Positions 22,320 to 29,729 of a DNA stretch of 57,918 nucleotides are shown here, piece by piece. The stretch's first letter is position 1; every line of letters starts with the position of its first letter. The DNA is from DASUSH01 sp036375215 (GTDB taxonomy: Bacteria; Actinomycetota; Thermoleophilia; Solirubrobacterales; 70-9), in assembly GCA_036375215.1 (NCBI GenBank), contig DASUSH010000106.1, forward strand, positions 1-57,918, written 5' to 3'. Made by a program: the position numbers and the translations under genes. A model generated the notes under the pieces. That model was not told where the DNA came from. It worked only from the letters and a program-made list of their open reading frames with translations, and ran no database searches.

Positions 22320-23057
22320 CTGCGCGCGCTCTCGATCGTCCACCAGCCCGACGCAGGCCCCGGCGTCTTCGCCGAGGCGATCCGCGCCGCGGGCGGCGAG
22401 CTCGACACCTGGAGCATCTCGGCGGACGCCGACCCGCCCGCCGACCCCGCCGGCTACGACGCCGTGCTCACCTACGGCGGCGCGATGCACGCCGACCAGG
22501 AGGACGAGCACCCCTGGCTCGCCGCCGAGAAGCGCCTGCTCGCCGACCTGCTCGAGCGGGGCGTGCCGCTCTTCGGCGTCTGCCTCGGCGCGCAACTGCT
22601 CGGCGAGGCCGCCGGCGTCCCGGCGCGCCGCTCGACCGTCCCCGAGATCGGCTGGTTCGAGGTCGAGGTCACGGCCGCCGGTCGCCGCGACCCCGTGATG
22701 GGCCCCCTCGCCCCGAGCTTCGAGGCTTTCGGCTGGCACAGCTACGAGTGCCCGCTCCCCCCGGGGGCGGTTCCCCTCGCCGGCAGCGAGACCTGCCTCC
22801 AGGCCTTCCGCATCGGCGCGACCGCCTGGGGCATCCAGTTCCACGCCGAGGTCTCCGCCGCCGACGCCGAGAGCTGGATCCGCCACTACGACACCGACCC
22901 GGACGCCGTCGCCGCCGGCATCGACCCGCAGACCCTCTGGTCCGAGACCCGACCCCGCCTCGAGCGCTGGAACCGGCTCGGCCGCGACATCGCGAGCCGC
23001 TTCCTCGCCACCCTCCAGGGGTCAGACCCCAAAGGGACAGGTCGGCCTGCCACCTGA
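22320..23057 (+). CDS. Class I glutamine amidotransferase-like protein (probable CTG start)
   Basis: About 245 residues. The fold matches GMP-synthase-type amidotransferases: LTYGGAMHADQEDEHPWL, the nucleophile elbow GVCLGAQLLGEAAG with catalytic Cys, HSYECPLP, and WGIQFHAEVS with His and Glu. It probably removes glutamine or gamma-glutamyl amide nitrogen; the acceptor is unknown. Homology begins at ALSIVHQPDAGPG, but no ATG/GTG/TTG lies in frame there. CTG 22320, 8 nt after the stop of the gene before, is the likely start. The last 13 residues (QGSDPKGTGRPAT) and the stop are encoded by a REP repeat, so the original C terminus has been replaced or extended. Confidence 0.82.
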   Translation: MRALSIVHQPDAGPGVFAEAIRAAGGELDTWSISADADPPADPAGYDAVLTYGGAMHADQEDEHPWLAAEKRLLADLLERGVPLFGVCLGAQLLGEAAGVPARRSTVPEIGWFEVEVTAAGRRDPVMGPLAPSFEAFGWHSYECPLPPGAVPLAGSETCLQAFRIGATAWGIQFHAEVSAADAESWIRHYDTDPDAVAAGIDPQTLWSETRPRLERWNRLGRDIASRFLATLQGSDPKGTGRPAT

Positions 23058-23085
23058 GGGGTCTGACCCCAAAGGGACAGGTCGG
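23017..23085 (+). repeat. REP pair left of the RAYT gene
   Basis: Two direct copies (23017-23045 and 23057-23085) of a 29-bp unit with core GGGGTCTGACCCC, followed by AAAGGGACAGGTCGG and joined by CCTGCCACCTG. The core is a perfect 6+6 inverted repeat around one T; the first copy has A there. The TGA of the joining segment is the stop of the amidotransferase gene. Confidence 0.9.
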
Positions 23086-23122
23086 GGGGCGCGGGTGGCA
23101 CTCGCGGGCTTATTTGACCTGG

Positions 23123-23665
23123 ATGCCCAGGAAGCCGCGAGAAGAGGAGGCCGGCGCGGTCCAGCACGTCTACGCGCGCGGAAACAACAAGCAGCGGATC
23201 TTTCTCCGGGACGGCGACCGCGCCAAGTACCTGGGGCTGCTGGGTGATGTGGTCGAGCGGTCGCGGTGGCGTTGCCTCTCCTACTGCCTGATGGACAACC
23301 ACGTCCACCTGATGCTCGAGACGACGCTGCCCAACCTCGGCGAGGGGATGCAGTGGCTCCACGGCCACTACGGCACCTGGCTGAACGAGATCCACGCCCG
23401 CGTCGGGCATGTCTTCCAGGGCCGGTTCGGCGCGGTCAGGATGAAGTCGGAGGGACAACTTTGGGCCGCGGCCGCCTACATCGCCCGCAACCCCGTCGAC
23501 GCCGGCTTGTGCGAGCTGCCCGAAGAGTGGGCCTGGAGTAGCCACCGCTTCGTGCTCGAGGGCGACGGCCCGTCGTGGCTGGACGTCGATCGGCTGCTCT
23601 GGCACTTCTCGGGCGTCGGCGCCGATCCCCGAAGCGTCTACGGACGTGTCACCGGAGGGGTCTGA
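23123..23665 (+). mobile_element. REP-associated tyrosine transposase (RAYT, TnpA-REP / IS200-like)
   Basis: 180 residues. Single-strand DNA endonuclease of the HUH Y1 class: metal-binding His60-x-His62 in LMDNHVHLML, catalytic Tyr119 in AAYIARNPVDAGL, and the family start HVYARGNNKQRIF. It is intact with no frameshift. Paired REP palindromes in direct orientation sit 38 bp before its ATG and at its 3' end, and the downstream REP supplies its stop codon (TGA in GTCTGACC). RAYTs cut and join their cognate REPs and are usually domesticated single-copy genes rather than free transposons. Start ATG is chosen from the conserved N terminus; TATTTG lies just upstream as a weak -10. Confidence 0.92.
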
Positions 23666-23724
23666 CCCCAAAGGGACAGGTCGGCCTGCCACCTGAGGGG
23701 TCTGACCCCGAAGGGACGGGTCGG
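23656..23724 (+). repeat. REP pair right of the RAYT gene
   Basis: Copies at 23656-23684 and 23696-23724, same order, orientation and CCTGCCACCTG joiner as the left pair; the last copy has two substitutions. It lies between the convergent stops of the RAYT gene and the SDR gene, the latter stop beginning 1 bp beyond the repeat. Confidence 0.9.
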
Positions 23725-24471
23725 TTATTGCGGGGTGACGTAGGCGCCCGAGAGGCCGCCGTCGACCAGGAAGGTCGAGGCGGTCACGTAAGAGCTGTCG
23801 TCGGAGGCCAGGAAGAGGGCCCCCTGGGCGATCTCGCGGGGGTGGGCGAAGCGGCCGATCGGGACGTGGATCAGGCGGCGGGCGGCCTTCTCGGGGTCCT
23901 TCGAGAAGAGCTCCTCGAGGAGCGGGGTGGAGACCGGGCCGGGGCAGAGGGCGTTCACGCGGATGCCGCGGCGGGCGAACTCGACCCCGAGCTCGCGGGA
24001 GAGGGCGAGGACGCCGCCCTTCGCGGCCGTGTACGAGATCTCCGAGGTCGCCGAGCCCATCACGGCAACGAACGACGCGGTGTTGATCACCGAGCCGCCG
24101 CCCGACTCGAGGAGGTGGGGGATGCCGTACTTGCAGCAGAGGAAGACCGACTTCAGGTCGACGTCCTGGACGCGCTGCCAGGCCTCGAGGTCGGTCTCGA
24201 GCACCGACTGGTCGCGCTCGTGGACGATCGCGGCGTTGTTGAAGAGGACGTCGATGCGGCCAAACTCGCGGTGGGCGCGGTCGTACACCTCGCGGACCTG
24301 GTCGGCGTCGGCGACGTCGCAGGCGAGCGCGAGCTCGGCCTTCGAGTCGTCGGCGAGGTCGACCCCGACCACGTGCGCTCCCTCGTCCGCGAACAGGCGC
24401 GCGGTCTCGGCGCCGATCCCGCTCGCGGCACCGGTGATCACGCAGACCTTGCCCTCCAGCCGTCCCGGCAT
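23725..24471 (-). CDS. Short-chain dehydrogenase/reductase
   Basis: 248 residues, classical SDR. NAD(P)-binding TGAASGIGAETARLF near residue 13, NNAAI, catalytic Ser-Tyr-Lys as NTASF(V), YTAAKGG (YxxxK), and the C-terminal FLASDDSSYVTASTFLVDGG typical of the FabG-like group. An acidic residue after beta-2 (VGVDLAD) suggests NAD preference. It is the last gene of the putrescine/GABA cluster, joined by a TGATG overlap to the aldehyde dehydrogenase, so it may reduce or oxidise a pathway semialdehyde or alcohol; the substrate is inferred from context only. Confidence 0.93.
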   Translation of the reverse strand: MPGRLEGKVCVITGAASGIGAETARLFADEGAHVVGVDLADDSKAELALACDVADADQVREVYDRAHREFGRIDVLFNNAAIVHERDQSVLETDLEAWQRVQDVDLKSVFLCCKYGIPHLLESGGGSVINTASFVAVMGSATSEISYTAAKGGVLALSRELGVEFARRGIRVNALCPGPVSTPLLEELFSKDPEKAARRLIHVPIGRFAHPREIAQGALFLASDDSSYVTASTFLVDGGLSGAYVTPQ

Positions 24472-25847
24472 CAGTCCTCCTGGGTCGCGTAGTAGACGTT
24501 CTTCACCTCGGTGTAGTGCTCGAGCGCGTGCGGGCCCAGCTCGCGGCCGACGCCCGACTGCTTGAAGCCGCCGAACGGAGTCGAGACGCGGACCGACGTG
24601 TTCGAGTTGATCGAGATCACGCCGGTCTCGATCGCCCTCGACACGCGCAGGGCGCGGGCGCCGTTCTCGGTCCAGATCGAGCCCGAGAGGCCGTACTCGG
24701 TGTCGTTCGCGATCGCGATCGCCTCCGCCTCGCCCTCGAACGGGATCACCGAGGCGATCGGGCCGAAGATCTCCTCACGCGCCGAGCGGTCGTCGTTGGA
24801 GACCGGGCAGAGGACGGTGGGCGGGAACCAGAAGCCCGGTCCGTCGGGCGCGGAGCCGCGGATGGCGACCGGCGCCTCGCCGTCCAGGAAGGAGCCGACG
24901 GTCTCGCGCTGGTCGGCGGAGATCAGCGGCCCCATCTCGGTCGCCTCGTCGAGGGGGTCGCCGACGCGGATCCGCCCGACCGCGGACTCGAGCTCGCCCA
25001 TGAAGCGGTCGAGCACCGAGCGCTCGACCAGGATCCGCGAGCGCGAGCAGCAGTCCTGGCCCGCGTTCCCGAAGACCGCCATCGGCGCGGCCGCGGCCGC
25101 GCGCTCGACGTCGGCGTCGGCGAAGACCACGTTCGCCGATTTGCCGCCGAGCTCGAGCGTCACCCGCTTGATCGTCTGCGCCGCGCCCGCGGCGATCCCG
25201 CGCCCGACCGCGGTCGAGCCGGTGAAGGCGATCTTGGCGACGTCGGGGTGCTCGACGAGCCGCTGCCCGCACACGCTGCCCGGCCCGGCGACGACGTTCA
25301 CGACGCCATCCGGGATCCCGGCCTCCGCCGCGATCCGCTCCATCCGCAGCGAGGTGAGCGGCGTGAGCTCGGCCGGCTTCAGCACCACCGTGTTGCCGGC
25401 GGCGAGCGCCGGCGCCAGCTTCCAGGAGGCGATCGTGAGCGGGAAGTTCCAGGGCGTGATCAGCCCGATCACGCCCAGCGGCTCGCGGAAGGTCATGTCG
25501 ACCCCGCCGGCGACCGGGATCGTGTCGCCGGTGAGCCGCTGCGGCGCCGCGGCGTAGTAGCGGAACGTGTCCACGACCATCCCGATCTCACCGCGGGCGT
25601 CCGAGATCGGCTTGCCCGCGTTGCGCGCCTCGAGCGTCGCCAGCGCGTCCCTCGCCCCGTCGAGCGCGTCGGCGAGCCCGTGCAGAAGCGAGCCGCGCTC
25701 CTCGGGATCGATGGCGCGCCAGCCGGGGAACGCCTCCTTGGCGCGGGCGACCGCGTCGTCCACGTCCTCGGCGCCGGCGCGCGGCACCTCCTCGAGCACC
25801 TCGGCCGTCGCCGGCTCCAGCACCGCGATCTTCTCGCCGCCGCTCAC
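24471..25847 (-). CDS. NAD(P)-dependent aldehyde dehydrogenase (PuuC-like by context)
   Basis: 458 residues. Seen: TPWNFPLTIASWKLAPALAAGNTVVLKPAE, FTGSTAVGRGI, catalytic Glu in LELGGKSANVVF and catalytic Cys in NAGQDCCSRSRIL, then EEIFGPIASVIPF. Aldehyde dehydrogenases next to PuuA and PuuD usually oxidise gamma-glutamyl-gamma-aminobutyraldehyde or GABA-related aldehydes. It overlaps PuuD by 4 nt and the SDR by 1 nt, so the order PuuA-PuuD-ALDH-SDR is a tightly coupled operon. The Cys-Cys pair at the active site is as in some betaine/aminobutyraldehyde dehydrogenases. Confidence 0.92.
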   Translation of the reverse strand: MSGGEKIAVLEPATAEVLEEVPRAGAEDVDDAVARAKEAFPGWRAIDPEERGSLLHGLADALDGARDALATLEARNAGKPISDARGEIGMVVDTFRYYAAAPQRLTGDTIPVAGGVDMTFREPLGVIGLITPWNFPLTIASWKLAPALAAGNTVVLKPAELTPLTSLRMERIAAEAGIPDGVVNVVAGPGSVCGQRLVEHPDVAKIAFTGSTAVGRGIAAGAAQTIKRVTLELGGKSANVVFADADVERAAAAAPMAVFGNAGQDCCSRSRILVERSVLDRFMGELESAVGRIRVGDPLDEATEMGPLISADQRETVGSFLDGEAPVAIRGSAPDGPGFWFPPTVLCPVSNDDRSAREEIFGPIASVIPFEGEAEAIAIANDTEYGLSGSIWTENGARALRVSRAIETGVISINSNTSVRVSTPFGGFKQSGVGRELGPHALEHYTEVKNVYYATQED

Positions 25848-26584
25848 GCCGCCACTCCCGCGGCGCGCCGCGCCGCCTCGGCGAGCGCCTCGATCACCGC
25901 GCTCGGCGACTCCTCCTCCGCGTGCCAGAGCACCCCGAGCGCGAACGCGAGCCCGGGGTCCTCGATCGCCTCCGCGAGCCCGTCGCCGACCGAACGCCCC
26001 GTGATCGCGAGCCCGTCGCCGAGCTCGCCGATGCCCTGGTGGTGGTGCGAGCGCACCGCCACCCGCTCGACGCCCGCGGCCCGCGCCGCGAGCGAGCCGG
26101 GCTCGAGCTCGACCTCGTGGCTCGTGAACTCACCGGGGTTGCGCAGATGCGCCTCCTTCGTCTCGATCTCCTGGACCAGGGTGCCGCCGCGGGCGACGTT
26201 CAGCATCTCCATCCCGCGGCAGATTCCCAGAATGGGGAGGTCGCGTTCGAGCGCCGCCCGCGTCAGCGCGAGCTCGAAGCTGTCCCGCCCCGGCCGCACG
26301 CCGGTCGTCTCCTCGCGCTCGGGCTCGCCGTACAGGGTCGGGCTGATGTCGCCGCCGCCGGCGACGAGCAGGCCGTCGAGCAGGTCGAGCGCCTGCTCGG
26401 GGGCGCGCGCGATCGCGTCGTCGGCGGGGAGGACCAGGGCCTGCGCCCCCGCCCCGGAGAGCGCCGCCGAGTAGCTGCGCGGCGAGAGGTTCGCCTCGGC
26501 TTCCCAGACGGTCCAGCGCGCGACCTCGAGCGCGGCCGAGATGCCGATCACCGGCCGGCGAGCCGGGCTCGGCGCCCCGCTCAC
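25844..26584 (-). CDS. puuD: Gamma-glutamyl-gamma-aminobutyrate hydrolase (PuuD-like, peptidase C26)
   Basis: 246 residues. Releases GABA from gamma-glutamyl-GABA, the last step of the glutamylated putrescine route. Seen: LLVAGGGDISPTLYGE, nucleophile elbow LGICRGMEMLNVARGGTL with catalytic Cys, VRSHHHQGIGELG, and GVLWHAEEE providing His and Glu (commonly VQWHPE). Normal length. Start ATG overlaps the stop of the PuuA-like gene by 4 nt. Confidence 0.9.
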   Translation of the reverse strand: MSGAPSPARRPVIGISAALEVARWTVWEAEANLSPRSYSAALSGAGAQALVLPADDAIARAPEQALDLLDGLLVAGGGDISPTLYGEPEREETTGVRPGRDSFELALTRAALERDLPILGICRGMEMLNVARGGTLVQEIETKEAHLRNPGEFTSHEVELEPGSLAARAAGVERVAVRSHHHQGIGELGDGLAITGRSVGDGLAEAIEDPGLAFALGVLWHAEEESPSAVIEALAEAARRAAGVAA

Positions 26585-27909
26585 AGCCGCTCGAAGCCCC
26601 GGAAGCGCTCCCAGTCGGTGACCGTTGCCTCGATCGCCTCGAGCTCGACCCGGGCGCGGTTCAGGTAATGGTCGACGACTTCCTGCCCGAACGCCTCCCG
26701 CGCGACGTCGCTCTCCGCGAACAGCTCGCGCGCCGCGTACATGTTCCGCGGCACGTGCGGCTTGTCCGACTCATAGGCGTTGCCCTCGAACGGGGCCTCG
26801 AGCGAGAGCTCGTTTTCGATGCCGTGCAGTCCCGACGCGATCATCGCCGCGATCGCCAGGTACGGGTTGACGTCGGCTCCGGGGAGCCGGTTCTCGAAGC
26901 GCAGCGCCGCCCCGTGCCCGACGACGCGCACCGAGCAGGTGCGGTTGTCCTCGCCCCAGGCGACCGCGGTGGGTGCGAACGAGCCCGGGGCGAAGCGCTT
27001 GTAGGAGTTGACCTGGGGGGCGAAGAACAGCGTCATGTCGCGCATGCAGGCGAGCTGCCCGGCGAGGAAGTGGTCGAAGAGCTTGCGGTCGCCCTGAAAG
27101 ACGTTCCGGTCGTCGGAGTCGACGAGCGAGCAGTGGACGTGGCACGAGTTGCCCTCGCGCTCGTCGAACTTGGCGATGAAGGTGATCGCGTAGCCCTCCT
27201 GCGCGGCGATCTCCTTCGCCCCGTTCTTGTAGATCACGTGCTGATCGGCGGTGGTGAGTGCCTCGTCGTAGCGGAAGTTGATCTCGTGCTGGCCGAAGTT
27301 GCACTCGCCCTTCGAGTTCTCGACCCGCATCTCGGCGTCCCCCATCGAGTTGCGGATCCGGCGGATCAGGGGCTCGACGCGCGCGGTGCCCAGCATCGAG
27401 TAGTCGACGTTGTAGAGATTGGCCGGCTCGAGGTCACGGTAGGCCTTGCGCCACGCCTCCTCGTAGGTGTCGCGGAAGACGATGAACTCGAGCTCGGTCC
27501 CGGCGAGCGCGCGCCAGCCGCGCTCGGCCAGCCGGTCGAGCTGGCGGCGCAGGATCTGCCGGGGCGAGGCCGGCACCGGCGAGCCGTCGTGCCACTCGAT
27601 GTCCGCCATCAGCTGCACGGTCGCCTCCTGCCACGGCACCGGCCGCAGCGTGTCGAGGTCCGGGGTCATCGCGAAGTCGCCGTAGCCGCGCGACCACGAG
27701 GACATCTCGTAGCCCTCGACCGTCTCCATGTCGACGTCGACCGCGAGCAGGTAGTTGCAGCCCTCGGCGCCGTGGTCGGCGACGTCGTCGAGGAAGTGCC
27801 GCGCGGTCAGCCGCTTGCCCTGCAGCCGCCCTTCCATGTCCGCGATCGTGAGCAGGACGGTGTCGACAGTGCCGTCCGCGACCGCCTTCTCGAGCTCCTT
27901 GAGCGTCAC
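26581..27909 (-). CDS. puuA: Glutamine synthetase family protein, likely gamma-glutamylputrescine synthetase
   Basis: 442 residues, a GS-I fold without the adenylylation loop. N-terminal beta-grasp (DTVLLTIADMEGRLQGKRL), then the catalytic domain with metal Glu in TELEFIVF, ENSKGECNFGQHEINFRY, ATP-site HVHCSLVD, NSYKRF and the RFENRLPGADVNPYLAIAAMIASGL segment. In PuuA the amide acceptor is putrescine instead of ammonia; the adjacent PuuD, aldehyde dehydrogenase and permease support that over true GlnA. Other amine acceptors remain possible. Start GTG is set by TAACCT 6 nt upstream. Confidence 0.88.
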   Translation of the reverse strand: MTLKELEKAVADGTVDTVLLTIADMEGRLQGKRLTARHFLDDVADHGAEGCNYLLAVDVDMETVEGYEMSSWSRGYGDFAMTPDLDTLRPVPWQEATVQLMADIEWHDGSPVPASPRQILRRQLDRLAERGWRALAGTELEFIVFRDTYEEAWRKAYRDLEPANLYNVDYSMLGTARVEPLIRRIRNSMGDAEMRVENSKGECNFGQHEINFRYDEALTTADQHVIYKNGAKEIAAQEGYAITFIAKFDEREGNSCHVHCSLVDSDDRNVFQGDRKLFDHFLAGQLACMRDMTLFFAPQVNSYKRFAPGSFAPTAVAWGEDNRTCSVRVVGHGAALRFENRLPGADVNPYLAIAAMIASGLHGIENELSLEAPFEGNAYESDKPHVPRNMYAARELFAESDVAREAFGQEVVDHYLNRARVELEAIEATVTDWERFRGFERL

Positions 27910-27915
27910 CGCACG

Positions 27916-27921
27916 AGGTTA
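27916..27921 (-). promoter_or_regulatory. Leaderless-type -10 box TAACCT for the puuA operon
   Basis: TAACCT ends 6 nt before the GTG at 27909. It gives the four-gene cluster its own promoter, separate from that of the permease upstream. Confidence 0.5.
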
Positions 27922-27958
27922 TCCCCAACGAACGGCGAGCAAACGGGAGCGCCCCGCG

Positions 27959-29596
27959 TCAACCGCCGCCCGCGGGCTTCGTCTCCTCGCTGATCCCGGC
28001 GCCCTCGTCGAACTCGACCTCGCGGATCGGCCCGGTGAAGGAGTGCCGCGCCGAGATCAGCCACCAGAGGCCGACCGCGACGATCACGACCAGCACCGTC
28101 ACCGGCGCGTAGTTGGCGAACTTCGCGTCCCAGTCGTCGTGCCACGGGACGCCGGCGGGCGACTGCGGCAGGCTGAAGACGATCACGCAGATGATCACCC
28201 AGAGCACCGCGGCGGGGTTGATCCACTTGTATTTCTTCCCCAGCGTCCACGGGCCCGGCTTGAAGCGGTCGCCCATCCGCCAGCGCAGGAACGTCGGGAT
28301 CACGTAGGCGATGTAGAGGCCGATGACCGCGATCGAGACGACCGCCGCGAAGGCGTAGGTGAAGTTGTTCTCGTCGCCCACGAGCGCCGGCAGCGTGATC
28401 AGCAGCGCCGCGGTGGCCATGAACAGGACCGCGAACATCGGGATCCGGTGGTGGTTCAGCCGGGTCCAGATCCGGTGCCCGGGCACCGCGCGGTCGCGGG
28501 AGAACGCGTAACACATCCGCGATGCGCTGGTCAGGCAGGCCATCCCACAGAAGAGCTGGCCGATTGTCGCGATCATGATCACCATCTTCGCCGCCCACGG
28601 GTCGAGGGCGTTGTTGAAGATCGCGAGCGAGGAGCCGAGGCCGAAGCCGTTCTCGGGGTCGTTGACGAAGCCGGCGTCGGCGGCGGCGAAGGTGATCGCG
28701 AGCAGGACGAGCCAGCCGATCACGCCGGCCCAGAAGACCGACCGCCAGACCCCCTTCGCGGCGCCGATCGCGGCGCCCTTCGTCTCCTCGGAGACGTGGG
28801 CCGAGGCGTCGTAGCCGGTCTGCGTGTACATCGTCAGCAGGAAGCCGAGCGGGAGCACGTAGAACCAGAAGAACCCGCCGGACGTCAGGCCATCGTTGAA
28901 CCCGGAGTTGTTGATCGTCTCGGTGAAGACGAAGTCCGCGCTCGCATGGTCGTCGGGGACGATGATCAGGATCGCGATGATCACCGCGACCCCGAGCACG
29001 TGCCAGCCGACCGAGACGTTGTTGAACATCGCGACCAGCGGCGAGGAGTAGATGTTGATCAGCGAGTGGATCGCGAGGAAGAAGGCGAAGAGGGCGAAGG
29101 TCTCGAGCAGCACGTGGGCGTCGTCGCCGAAGTTGATGAAGCCGAGGTCGAGCCCGTACAGGGCGAGCAGCACGTAGGCGAACTGCGCCGAGGCGTAGAC
29201 CACCGAGGCGGTGACGCCGACCAGCCCGATCAGGTTGAACCAGCCGGTGAACCAGCCCCAGGTCTTGCCGCCGAGGTCCGAGGCCCAGTAGTAGATGCCG
29301 CCGGCGGTCGGGTACTTCGAGACGAGCTCGGACATCGAGACCGCGACGAGCAGGATCAGCCCGCAGATGATCGGCCAGCCCCACGAGATCGCGATCGGGC
29401 CGCCGTTGTTCCAGGCGATGAAGTACGTCGTGAAGCAGCCCGCGAGGACCGAGATGATCGTGAACGAGATCGCGAAGTTGGAGAACCCGCTCCAGGCGCG
29501 ATCGAGCGACTGCTTGTAGCCGAGACTCGCTAGCTGCTTCTCGTCGTCGGCGGTGGCGTCGCCCTTCAGGTCGGCGGCTCTACCGGTTGCTTCCAT
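27959..29596 (-). CDS. APC superfamily amino acid/polyamine permease
   Basis: 545 residues with about 12-13 helices. Helix 1 carries the substrate-binding turn FAISFTIISVLAGC; the family stretch MSELVSKYPTAGGIYYWASDLGG follows helix 2; HVSEETKGAAIGAAKGVWRS is the usual loop between helices 6 and 7. It resembles GABA/putrescine/choline-type permeases (Bat1/HNM1-like). Position upstream of the puuA cluster suggests import of putrescine, GABA or a related amine. It has a full promoter with a -35, a 60-nt leader and a strong GGAGGAGG site 10 nt before the ATG, unlike most genes here. Confidence 0.93.
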   Translation of the reverse strand: MEATGRAADLKGDATADDEKQLASLGYKQSLDRAWSGFSNFAISFTIISVLAGCFTTYFIAWNNGGPIAISWGWPIICGLILLVAVSMSELVSKYPTAGGIYYWASDLGGKTWGWFTGWFNLIGLVGVTASVVYASAQFAYVLLALYGLDLGFINFGDDAHVLLETFALFAFFLAIHSLINIYSSPLVAMFNNVSVGWHVLGVAVIIAILIIVPDDHASADFVFTETINNSGFNDGLTSGGFFWFYVLPLGFLLTMYTQTGYDASAHVSEETKGAAIGAAKGVWRSVFWAGVIGWLVLLAITFAAADAGFVNDPENGFGLGSSLAIFNNALDPWAAKMVIMIATIGQLFCGMACLTSASRMCYAFSRDRAVPGHRIWTRLNHHRIPMFAVLFMATAALLITLPALVGDENNFTYAFAAVVSIAVIGLYIAYVIPTFLRWRMGDRFKPGPWTLGKKYKWINPAAVLWVIICVIVFSLPQSPAGVPWHDDWDAKFANYAPVTVLVVIVAVGLWWLISARHSFTGPIREVEFDEGAGISEETKPAGGG

Positions 29597-29613
29597 CTGT
29601 GGACCATCCTCCT

Positions 29614-29631
29614 CCCGCCTCCCCTGGCGGG
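29614..29631 (-). promoter_or_regulatory. Leader hairpin ahead of the permease ribosome site
   Basis: CCCGCC-N6-GGCGGG forms a 6-bp stem in the mRNA leader immediately before GGAGGAGG. It could tune ribosome access. Confidence 0.35.
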
Positions 29632-29654
29632 GCTCGTCCTGCTCTTGAGCCGCG

Positions 29655-29683
29655 ACCCTACGGCGCGCTCAGCGCGCCGTCAA
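29655..29683 (-). promoter_or_regulatory. Sigma-70-type promoter with palindromic spacer, APC permease
   Basis: TTGACG (29683-29678), exactly 17 bp, then TAGGGT (29660-29655). The spacer is largely a perfect inverted repeat, GGCGCGC-TCA-GCGCGCC on the plus strand (29662-29678), fit for a repressor dimer. Confidence 0.6.
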
Positions 29684-29729
29684 TGCGCCGCAAGGGACCA
29701 CCCAGACCGCGGCGATTGTCCGCTGCGGC

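Noticed and set aside
23017..23724. CRISPR array or transposon terminal inverted repeats
   Set aside because: Only four copies, palindromic, in direct pairs without unique spacers of constant length; they fit REPs better.
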